Assembly: GCA_030605745.1 (NCBI GenBank)
Contig: JAUWHT010000134.1
Location: 1 to 5,339, forward strand
Source of the DNA: Pirellulales bacterium
GTDB taxonomy: Bacteria; Planctomycetota; Planctomycetia; Pirellulales; Thermoguttaceae
Length of the DNA: 5,339 nt
Reading direction: 5' to 3'
Shown: one piece after another, positions 1 through 5,104 of the stretch
Layout: each line of letters opens with the position of its first letter
Position numbering within the stretch: position 1 is the stretch's first letter
Position numbers and translations under genes: made by a program
Notes under the pieces: model-generated
The model's input: the letters and a program-made list of their open reading frames with translations, nothing else
Database searches by the model: none
What the model was told of the DNA's origin: nothing

Positions 1-1572
1 CTGACCTTCACCGTGCTTGGGCTCTCCGCTTTTGTCAACAACATCCCCGTGGTGGCCATGTTTGTGCCCGTCGTGCTCGACTGGTGCCGCCGCCGCGGGG
101 TATCCCCGTCCCGGTTGCTGATCCCGGTGAGCTACCTGGCCATCATGGGCGGCAACTGCACGCTGATCGGCACCAGTACGAACATCGTTGTCAACGGCCT
201 GATGAACGAGGAGCGACGGATCGACCAGGGCGAAGGCCAATACACGGCGGAGTTCCGCGAGCAGTTGCGGGGTATGACGCTGTTCGAGATCGGCCGGGTG
301 GGGTTGCCGTGTGCACTGGTCGGCGCCGCATATCTGTTGCTCGTCGGCCGTCGCCTGTTACCCGATCGCACCGAACTGGTCGAGCAACTCGACGAGCAGC
401 GGCGCGAGTACCTGGTCGAGATGCTGGTCCAGCCCGACTGCCGGCTGATCGGCAAGACGGTGGAAGCGGCCGGCTTGCGGCACCTGCGGGGGTTGTTCCT
501 GGTCGAGATCGACCGCGAGGAAGAGGTAATTACGCCGGTCACGCCCGACGACCTGATTCACGCCGGCGACCGGCTGATCTTCACGGGCGTGGTGACCACG
601 ATCGTCGATCTGGAGAAGATACCCGGTCTGGTGCCGGCGGCCGACATGACCTACGAGATCCACCCGCAGCGGCGGCAGTTGCGCCACCTCTCCGAGGCCG
701 TGCTGTCCGGTTCGTCGCCGTTGATCGGCACGACGATTCGCCGGGCAGGATTCCGTCAGCGTTACAACGCGGCGGTGGTAGCCGTTCACCGCAACGGTGA
801 GCGGCTGCCCAGCAAGATCGGCGATATCGCCCTGCAAGCCGGCGACACGCTCCTGTTGCAGACCCGGACCGGGTTCACCAGCCGCTTCCGCCATAGTCGC
901 GATTTCTACCTGGTCGCCGACGTAGAAGGTTCCGAGCCGCGGCGGCACAATCGGGCTTGGGCTGCGGTGGTCCTGATGGCCGCCTTGATCCTCTGGCTAA
1001 GCGCCACAAGCTGGATCGGCCAGGACAGCCTGCTGGCCGGCCTCGGATCCACCGCCGTGGCAGGGATGGCGATCGCCGGCCTGATGATCGCATGCCGCTG
1101 CCTGCCGGTGGCCGAGGCCCGCTCGGCGATCGATCTGCAAGTGCTGCTGACCATCGCGGCGGCCCTGGGCCTCGGCCGCGCACTGACCGAAAGCGGCGCC
1201 GCCCGGACGATCGGCGAACTGCTGGTCGAAAACGTCGGCAGCCATCCGTACGTCCTGCTGGTGGTGCTCTACCTGTTAACGGTAGTCTTCACCGAACTGA
1301 TTACCAACAACGCGGTAGCGGCCATGTTGTTCCCGTTTGCCGTGGCAGTAGCCGCCGCCGCCGGACTAAGTCCACGTCCGTTCGTCATGGTCATCGCCAT
1401 CGCCGCCTCACTCAGCTTCGTCACACCCATCGGATACCAGACAAACCTGATGGTAATGGGCCCCGGCGGATACCAGCCCCGCGACTACCTACGGGCCGGC
1501 TGGCCGCTGGCCCTGCTGCTGGGCCTGACCGCCCTACTGCTGATCCCGCTGGCCTGGCCATTTGTGCTCTAA
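1..1572 (+). CDS. SLC13/DASS-family anion permease with two RCK_C (TrkA-C) domains, 5'-truncated
   Basis: This is an inner-membrane transporter of the divalent anion:Na+ symporter superfamily, of the SAC1-like type with cytosolic TrkA-C domains. The substrate (sulfate, another anion or a dicarboxylate) cannot be read from the sequence. The frame is open from base 1, so the start and first membrane helices lie upstream; full-length relatives are roughly 600 residues and about 523 codons are visible. Paired re-entrant hairpin motifs of the two inverted repeats are present: SAFVNNIPVVAMF with LIGTSTNIVVNG near the start, and ELITNNAVAAMLFP with TPIGYQTNLMV near the end. Between them are two RCK_C-like domains (about bases 400-630 and 670-930), each with the pattern hydrophobic-G-(K/T)T-(hydrophobic)-x-x-(A/G)-G followed by a GD(R/T)L strand. 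The last helix ends in AWPFVL and the stop TAA abuts a MITE-like element. Family recognition is firm; substrate is unknown. Confidence 0.93.
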   Translation: MTFTVLGLSAFVNNIPVVAMFVPVVLDWCRRRGVSPSRLLIPVSYLAIMGGNCTLIGTSTNIVVNGLMNEERRIDQGEGQYTAEFREQLRGMTLFEIGRVGLPCALVGAAYLLLVGRRLLPDRTELVEQLDEQRREYLVEMLVQPDCRLIGKTVEAAGLRHLRGLFLVEIDREEEVITPVTPDDLIHAGDRLIFTGVVTTIVDLEKIPGLVPAADMTYEIHPQRRQLRHLSEAVLSGSSPLIGTTIRRAGFRQRYNAAVVAVHRNGERLPSKIGDIALQAGDTLLLQTRTGFTSRFRHSRDFYLVADVEGSEPRRHNRAWAAVVLMAALILWLSATSWIGQDSLLAGLGSTAVAGMAIAGLMIACRCLPVAEARSAIDLQVLLTIAAALGLGRALTESGAARTIGELLVENVGSHPYVLLVVLYLLTVVFTELITNNAVAAMLFPFAVAVAAAAGLSPRPFVMVIAIAASLSFVTPIGYQTNLMVMGPGGYQPRDYLRAGWPLALLLGLTALLLIPLAWPFVL

Positions 1573-1758
1573 GGCAACTCGCAAGAATTAGTATACCAGC
1601 GATTTACTCTTGACAATGAATATCGAATATCGAACAAAGAATGTTGAAGTACGAAGTGCCGTCGCAGTTTCGCCTTCTGCTCGATTTCATCCTTCGACAT
1701 TCTTTGTTCGATATTCGATATTCGCGTTGACCCGGTATATTGTTTTCTGCGAGTTGCC
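1573..1758. mobile_element. MITE-like palindromic element, 186 bp, with TAA direct repeats
   Basis: The ends are inverted repeats. The 26 bases at 1572-1597 match the reverse complement of 1734-1759 at 21 of 26 positions, with a perfect core GGCAACTCGCA / TGCGAGTTGCC. The element is bordered by TAA at 1570-1572 (the permease stop codon) and TAA at 1759-1761, a candidate 3 bp target duplication. It has no credible coding capacity. Deleting 1573-1761 brings this spacer into register with the paralogous spacer at 3584-3595 and beyond (about 31 of 48 aligned bases match), which is independent support for an insertion. The partner transposase is not in the window. As RNA it would fold into a long hairpin and could also terminate or stabilise permease mRNA. 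Confidence 0.7.
1618..1723. repeat. Inner 32 bp-arm inverted repeat (interspersed palindrome)
   Basis: The arms 1618-1649 and 1692-1723 are complementary at 31 of 32 positions; the exception is a G:U-compatible pair. The loop is 42 nt. The arms carry the internally repeated unit GAATATCGAATATCGAAC and the core AAAGAATGT. Palindromes with this texture recur in environmental bacterial genomes (recollection, not checked). It lies inside the larger 1573-1758 element, so it could be a second element inserted into the first. TTGAC occurs on both sides (1610-1614 and 1727-1731), a possible but weak 5 bp target duplication. Confidence 0.8.
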
Positions 1759-1776
1759 TAATATGTACCTCCACCC

Positions 1777-1805
1777 TTGCCACAACCCTGTCAGCCGGCT
1801 AGAAT
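1777..1805 (+). promoter_or_regulatory. Sigma70-type promoter, copy A, for the LamG-propeller gene
   Basis: The -35 box is TTGCCA (1777-1782), the spacer is 17 nt, and the -10 box is TAGAAT (1800-1805). Transcription would begin near 1811-1813, giving a leader of a little over 20 nt that holds the Shine-Dalgarno. The same -35/17/-10 geometry and the same 34 nt distance from -10 to ATG recur in copy B at 3596-3624, so the geometry is conserved between two divergent copies. Confidence 0.72.
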
Positions 1806-1822
1806 CAAGGCGGTTGTGGATT

Positions 1823-1836
1823 GGAGGATTGACATG
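1823..1836 (+). promoter_or_regulatory. Shine-Dalgarno GGAGG and ATG start that fix the LamG-propeller start
   Basis: GGAGG at 1823-1827 lies 6 nt before ATG 1834, which is followed directly by a second ATG at 1837. The frame also has an upstream TTG at 1777, but that triplet is part of the -35 box and cannot be transcribed from this promoter. A further in-frame ATG at 1867 begins the hydrophobic signal sequence but has no comparable Shine-Dalgarno. Confidence 0.75.
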
Positions 1837-3525
1837 ATGCACATTGAAGCCACAGGAAACTTTGCAATGACAACTCTATTTGTTCTGTTTGCTTTGTCGA
1901 GCACCTCTCTGGCCGCACCAGGGGAAGGTTTGGTGGGGCACTGGAAGCTCGTCGACGATTGCCGGGACTTCTCCGGTCGGGGGAACGATGCCGTCAATCA
2001 CGGCGTCGAACTGGCCGGCCCCGACGGCGCGGTGTTCGACGGAATTAAAGCCTACCTCGAAGTGCCCGACTCGGATTCCCTCCGCTTGGGTACCGGAGAC
2101 TACTCGATTGCCGTTTGGGTCCACACCAAGGCGGAATTGGACGACGTGCTGGGCGATATCCTCAGCAAGTACGATCCGGCCACCCGCACCGGCGTCACGC
2201 TGAGCATCATGAACTACGCCGGCGTGACCTCCGCGCAGTCGAATTACCGGAACCTGCTGTTCGGCATCGACGCCGGCCGGATCGATCCGGAGTGGACCGA
2301 CTGCGGCCGGCCGGGGAACAACTTCTACGTCAACGCACTGGCCGTCTACGACGGCAACCTCTACGCGGCCACCTGGGAACCCGGCCAGGGCGAAACCGGC
2401 CATGTCTATCGTTACGAAGGCGGCGCCAAGTGGACCGATTGCGGCAGCCCCGACATCTGTAACGCGGTCAACCCGCTGGCCGTCTTCGAAGGAAAACTCT
2501 ACGCTGGCGTGCAATACTACAGTGGCGGCGGTTCCGCGCTACCGCTGTCGCCGAACAAGAACTTCGGCGGAACCGTCTATCGATACGAGGGTGGAACCGA
2601 ATGGACCAACTGTGGAAAAGTGGCCGATGTGCGCAGCATCAGCGGGTTGGCCGTCTTCCGCGGCAAGTTGTACGCCGGCACGGGTTGTACAGGCAGTTGG
2701 AGAGACAAACCACGCACTAGAGGAATGTACCGCTATGATGGTGGACAGAAATGGACCTCCTGCGGTTGTCCCGGCTTGCGGGTGGTGCACCTGGCGGTCC
2801 ACAACGGCAACCTCTACGGACTGAGCTACGACGGCGGCGGGTTCTTCCGCTACGATGGTGGAACCGACTGGACCCGGCTTGGCCCTGTTCCCAACACCAG
2901 CCAGGTCTACACCTTCGGCGTCTATCAGGGTGAGGTCCACGTCGGCACCTGGCCGACCGGCTCGGTCTTTCGGTACGACGGGCCGCAGAAGTGGACGCAC
3001 CGAGGCCGGCTGGGCCAGGAGAAAGAAGTCATGGCCATGGCCGTTTACAACGGGAAACTGTACGCCGGCACGCTGCCGCTGGCGCAAGTCTACCGCTACG
3101 ACGGGAACACCACCTGGACTTGCACCGGGCAACTCGACACCACGCCCGACGTAAGGTTCCGCCGCGCATGGTCGATGGCCGTCTACAAGGGGAAGCTCTT
3201 CTGCGGGACCCTGCCCTCCGGACACGTCTATTCATTGGAAGCCGGCAAGAGCGTGACCCACGATCGGGAACTGGCCCCCGGCTGGCGGCACGTGGCGGCT
3301 GTCAAAGCGGGCGGCCGGCTCAAGCTCTACGTAGATGGAAAGTTGGTCGCCGCAAGTTCGGCCTTCAACCGGGCCGATTACAACCTCGACAACCAGCAGC
3401 CCTTGAAAATCGGTTTCGGCCAGCACGACTACTTCAACGGTAAGCTGAGGGACCTGCGCATCTACAACCGCGCCCTGGATGAGGCCGATATCTTCACGCT
3501 TTCCAAGCAGGCCGCCACTCGGTAA
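1834..3525 (+). CDS. Exported protein: seven-repeat beta-propeller nested in a split LamG domain
   Basis: Predicted secreted or periplasmic protein of 563 residues; enzymatic activity is not evident and a binding role is likely. After a short leader comes a hydrophobic stretch, MTTLFVLFALSSTSLA, with probable cleavage before APGEG. Residues about 29-150 form the first half of a LamG/concanavalin-like jelly roll (GLVGHWKL, DFSGRGNDA, FDG..AYLEVPDSDSL, YSIAVWV). Residues 153-472 contain seven repeats of the form WTxCG-(x)n-AVYxGxLYAGT-(x)n-VYRYDGG, as expected for a seven-bladed propeller. The second LamG half follows (GWRHVAAVK, LKLYVDGKLV, FNGKLRDLRIYNRAL) to about residue 555. The propeller therefore sits inside the LamG fold. 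The first ten residues match the leader of the gene at 3653, so the N-terminus looks chimeric and its signal peptide lacks a basic n-region. It is monocistronic behind promoter copy A. Domain calls are from motif recognition; ligand unknown. Confidence 0.9.
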   Translation: MMHIEATGNFAMTTLFVLFALSSTSLAAPGEGLVGHWKLVDDCRDFSGRGNDAVNHGVELAGPDGAVFDGIKAYLEVPDSDSLRLGTGDYSIAVWVHTKAELDDVLGDILSKYDPATRTGVTLSIMNYAGVTSAQSNYRNLLFGIDAGRIDPEWTDCGRPGNNFYVNALAVYDGNLYAATWEPGQGETGHVYRYEGGAKWTDCGSPDICNAVNPLAVFEGKLYAGVQYYSGGGSALPLSPNKNFGGTVYRYEGGTEWTNCGKVADVRSISGLAVFRGKLYAGTGCTGSWRDKPRTRGMYRYDGGQKWTSCGCPGLRVVHLAVHNGNLYGLSYDGGGFFRYDGGTDWTRLGPVPNTSQVYTFGVYQGEVHVGTWPTGSVFRYDGPQKWTHRGRLGQEKEVMAMAVYNGKLYAGTLPLAQVYRYDGNTTWTCTGQLDTTPDVRFRRAWSMAVYKGKLFCGTLPSGHVYSLEAGKSVTHDRELAPGWRHVAAVKAGGRLKLYVDGKLVAASSAFNRADYNLDNQQPLKIGFGQHDYFNGKLRDLRIYNRALDEADIFTLSKQAATR

Positions 3526-3526
3526 A

Positions 3527-3583
3527 ATGATGGGTCTGACCGCGTTACTGCTGATCCCGTTGGCCTGGCCGTTTGCGATATGA
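3527..3583 (+). pseudogene. Remnant of an SLC13 permease 3' end (last ~18 codons)
   Basis: The segment reads MMGLTALLLIPLAWPFAI then TGA. Bases 3530-3583 align without gaps to the permease end at 1519-1572. The 14-residue block GLTALLLIPLAWPF is identical in both, and the five base differences in those 42 bases are all silent (GGC/GGT, GCC/GCG, CTA/TTA, CTG/TTG, CCA/CCG). Only the flanking residues differ (L to M before; VL to AI after). Nothing more of the permease precedes it; it begins 2 nt after the stop of the LamG-propeller gene. It is unlikely to be expressed as a gene and is best read as one edge of a duplication or recombination joint. Confidence 0.85.
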
Positions 3584-3595
3584 TATCCAGCAGTT

Positions 3596-3624
3596 TTGCT
3601 TCGACAGTGTCGGTCGGCTAGAAT
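3596..3624 (+). promoter_or_regulatory. Sigma70-type promoter, copy B, for the antitoxin-like gene
   Basis: The -35 box is TTGCTT (3596-3601), the spacer 17 nt and the -10 box TAGAAT (3619-3624). The start codon is 34 nt from the -10, the same as in copy A. The -10 box is identical between copies and the -35 keeps TTGC while the surrounding spacer has diverged, which supports function. Confidence 0.72.
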
Positions 3625-3667
3625 AAAGGCGGTTTTAAGTTGGAGAATCGACATGACGCACATTGAA
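3596..3667 (+). repeat. Promoter-leader-start repeat, copy B
   Basis: This is the partner of 1777-1848 and is probably the native copy, because here the leader runs smoothly into a small gene whose N-terminus (MTHIELKS) fits the following beta-rich sequence. In copy A the matching residues are followed by an unrelated signal sequence. The Shine-Dalgarno here is GGAG at 3642-3645, 7 nt before ATG 3653. Confidence 0.8.
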
Positions 3668-3907
3668 CTGAAATCGAGGGTAGGGCCGGACGGCATACTG
3701 AAATTCGCCATTCCGGTCGGCATCTCGGACGCCAATCGTGAGGTTAAGATCACGGTAGAACCGCTGGAGCCGATCGCCCAACAGCCACTGTTGGCCGCCG
3801 ACGATTGGAAGCGATCCATCGAAGAACTGGCAGGAAGCATTTCCGATCCCACGTTCAAGCGACACGAGCAAGGCGAATATGAGCAACGAGGGGAGATGTT
3901 TCGTTGA
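3653..3907 (+). CDS. Small antitoxin-like protein, 84 aa, without its toxin
   Basis: The protein has an N-terminal beta-hairpin-like half (MTHIELKSRVGPDGILKF, then IPVGISDANREVKITVEP). Its charged, probably disordered C-terminal half contains DDWKRSIEELAGSISDPTF and ends EQGEYEQRGEMFR. This layout, with a W near the start of the second half, a GS.(x)DPTF motif and an acidic QGEYE-type tail, resembles small planctomycete proteins usually encoded directly before PIN-domain (VapC-type) toxins; this is recollection and was not searched. The tail would be the toxin-binding part. The start is fixed by GGAG at 3642-3645; the frame extends 19 codons upstream, but only through the promoter. No toxin gene follows: 28 nt after the stop comes an RHH antitoxin. 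It could be an orphan or cross-acting antitoxin. The gene is real with good confidence; the function is moderate. Confidence 0.68.
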   Translation: MTHIELKSRVGPDGILKFAIPVGISDANREVKITVEPLEPIAQQPLLAADDWKRSIEELAGSISDPTFKRHEQGEYEQRGEMFR

Positions 3908-3935
3908 CTCACCTCCTTCACCATGGGAAATTACC

Positions 3936-4220
3936 ATGAAAACAAAGACTGTCAATATCTCGTTCCAAGATTCACTTCTGTCGGCGATAGATCGTCTGGC
4001 CCGCAGAGAATCGCGGTCTCGTTCCGAACTGGTGCGTGAAGCGGTAAGGCTGTACATGGCAAGGCGCGATCGGTGGAGCCGAATTTTTGCCTTGACGAAG
4101 AAACGAACGGCCGGCTCCACCCTTTCAGAAACAGATGTGCTCGATGAAATCCAAGCCTACAGGAGTTCCGGTACTTACTCGGTAGTGTATCTCCAAACAG
4201 AAAAGGGCTGCGGAGCATGA
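3936..4220 (+). CDS. Ribbon-helix-helix (CopG/Arc-type) antitoxin-like DNA-binding protein
   Basis: A 94-residue protein that opens with the RHH fold: strand KTVNISFQDS (residues 2-11), helix LLSAIDRLARRE, turn SRSRS, and helix ELVREAVRLYMARRDRW. The strand would insert in the major groove as a dimer, and such proteins commonly repress their own TA operon. The middle (TLSETDVLDEIQAYRS) matches the C-terminal helix that normally ends antitoxins of this kind. About 17 further residues (SGTYSVVYLQTEKGCGA) have no such character and may be a read-through into unrelated sequence after the toxin was lost. ATG 3936 is chosen because it begins the RHH strand exactly; upstream GGGAAA (3925-3930) is a weak Shine-Dalgarno. 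An extension to 3879 would overlap the preceding gene. The stop overlaps the next ATG by ATGA (4217-4220). The fold is confident; a TA role is inferred. Confidence 0.85.
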   Translation: MKTKTVNISFQDSLLSAIDRLARRESRSRSELVREAVRLYMARRDRWSRIFALTKKRTAGSTLSETDVLDEIQAYRSSGTYSVVYLQTEKGCGA

Positions 4221-5012
4221 GAGTACATTCGCTTATGGCACTGAACTCGGCGCTGGCGTGGATGGGCCTGTTAACGGCCGAGATACATGCGGGACTGTTG
4301 ACCATCGAGCAGGCGACGGACATTTCGAAGAAGACAGGGCGTCCGATCCTTGCGGTGGCCGGCTCGGCGAGGTGAGGCCCGTGCAAGGTGCTGATCGATC
4401 GGTTGAATGGCGACCTTTCGATCCAGGCGCTGGCGACACAGTTTGTGCCGCTTAAGGTTGAAACCAAGGACGAGCACTGGCGGCAATGGGCCAGCAAATA
4501 CCGTCATGAAGGAAGGGGCATCCCCATCATCTATGTGATCCGCGCCGACGGCGAGATGATGTATGGCAAGGCGGGTGCAATTCTCGGCGACGCGCTGCCG
4601 CAGTTCATGGCCATGCAACTCAATCAGGCCGGCCGAAGCCCTCGACCGCGCCAGGATGTACGCCAGGATGCCCACCCGCAAGAAGCGGGCGGTTACTGCG
4701 CTGGAACTCGTTGTGTCGCGCTATCCCAACACGCCTGCGGCGGAGTTGGCCCGGGAGAAAATCGAGGAACTCACCGGAACCTCTCCCGCCGCCGACCATA
4801 AGCAGAAAAGAGCAGGTTCCAGGACTTGGACCGACCGTACCGGGAAGTTCCAAACTGAAGCTGCGATCGTTGCCTACAAGACCGGGTGGGTGAAGCTCAA
4901 AATAAAAAAAGGGGACACGTTCATCACCCTCCCTCTCAAAAAACTGGCCAAGTCCGACCGGGACTACGTGAAGCAGTGGCTGGCCGATAAGGAAAAGCAG
5001 CGACAGCGGTGA
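4217..5012 (+). pseudogene. Secreted thioredoxin-like/SHD1 protein with in-frame UGA at the CxxC cysteine and a +1 frameshift
   Basis: One gene is readable across two interruptions. From ATG 4217: a signal peptide (MRVHSLMALNSALAW..., cleavage near EIHA), then IEQATDISKKTGRPILAVAG, the thioredoxin lead-in. The active-site codons read AR-UGA-GPCK, so UGA (4373-4375, codon 53) replaces the first cysteine of CGPC. The fold continues (VLIDRL, FVPLKVE, GIPIIYVIRADGE) to about 4627. One extra base in GCCGGCC near 4628-4636 then shifts the frame. Restoring it gives AEALDRARMYARM, a TPR-like helical segment (ALELVVSRYPNTPAAELAREKIEEL) and an SHD1 domain (RTWTDRTGKF ... ITLPLKKLAKSDRDYVKQW). Removing one base leaves 795 nt, exactly 265 codons including the stop, so a single insertion suffices. 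Likely an exported redox protein of planctomycete type. Either it is decaying, or it is a selenoprotein whose frameshift is a sequence error. Confidence 0.8.
4373..4423 (+). other. UGA plus SECIS-like hairpin at a thioredoxin active site (candidate selenocysteine insertion signal)
   Basis: UGA 4373-4375 occupies the first Cys position of CGPC. Downstream, GATCGA (4393-4398) pairs perfectly with TCGATC (4418-4423). After a 2x2 internal loop (TC/TT), GGTTG (4401-4405) pairs with CGACC (4411-4415), one pair being G:U, closing a 5 nt loop AATGG. The loop starts about 30 nt past the UGA, inside the 16-37 nt range described for bacterial SECIS elements. Those usually have a G in the first two loop positions; here that needs the top G:C pair open (loop GAATGGC). 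No selenocysteine machinery is visible in the window. Confidence 0.35.
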
Positions 5013-5104
5013 GCGTTGCAGAGCGTTGGGGTCAGGCCAGCATCAGTCATTAGTGTATGACTTCCGGAATACCTTTGTCCCCGGAATACCCCCTCCTCCG
5101 TCCC
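5013..5104. repeat. Convergent intergenic gap with a short hairpin and a duplicated 10-mer
   Basis: AGTCAT (5045-5050) and ATGACT (5057-5062) form a perfect 6 bp stem with a TAGTGT loop. CCGGAATACC follows twice, at 5064-5073 and 5081-5090, 17 bases apart. No U-tract follows the hairpin, so it is not a standard intrinsic terminator for the plus-strand gene. The mix of a small hairpin and short direct repeats recalls REP-type or transposon-end debris, but no transposase is present. Confidence 0.5.

Larger units (their letters stand above)
1777..1848 (+). repeat. Promoter-leader-start repeat, copy A
   Basis: This segment is paralogous to 3596-3667. From the -10 box to codon 5 (1800-1848 against 3619-3667) about 41 of 49 bases match with no gap, including GGCTAGAAT just before, AAGGCGGTT, TTGGAG and CACATTGAA. 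Upstream of the -10 the match is weaker, and similarity stops after codon 5. It belongs to a longer duplication that also includes the permease 3' end. The two downstream proteins are unrelated, so this is a shared expression leader rather than a duplicated gene. Confidence 0.85.

Noticed and set aside
1777..1833. TTG start giving a 19-residue extension of the LamG-propeller protein (and the equivalent 3596-3652 extension of the antitoxin-like gene)
   Set aside because: The TTG is part of the -35 box in both copies and the extension crosses the -10 box. A strong Shine-Dalgarno sits just before the later ATG. The extensions look alike only because the promoter DNA is duplicated.
1610..1837. 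Plus-strand frame of 75 codons across the palindromic repeats
   Set aside because: It is built mostly from the two arms of the hairpin and the promoter region; such translations are artefacts of the repeat.
1876..2514. Long minus-strand open frame opposite the LamG-propeller gene (and 2539-3225)
   Set aside because: Shadow frames of a GC-rich repeat gene; the plus strand has clear domains and repeat structure.
3530..3583. A site-specific integration (attL/attR) pair at the permease 3' end
   Set aside because: The gene-end repeats fit the idea, but the duplication runs on through a promoter and start codon, is diverged, and no integrase is present; homologous recombination or duplication is simpler.
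3911..3918. ACCTCCTT, a perfect Shine-Dalgarno on the minus strand
   Set aside because: No minus-strand start codon with a sensible reading frame lies within range; treated as coincidence.
4388..4801. A separate 137-residue gene starting after the UGA
   Set aside because: It is the middle of the thioredoxin-like gene, and its last third (after about 4630) is out of frame, Arg/Pro-rich sequence.
4563..5012. An independent SHD1 gene starting at ATG 4563
   Set aside because: Its first ~20 codons overlap good thioredoxin sequence in the other frame; the SHD1 part reads better as the shifted 3' end of the same gene.
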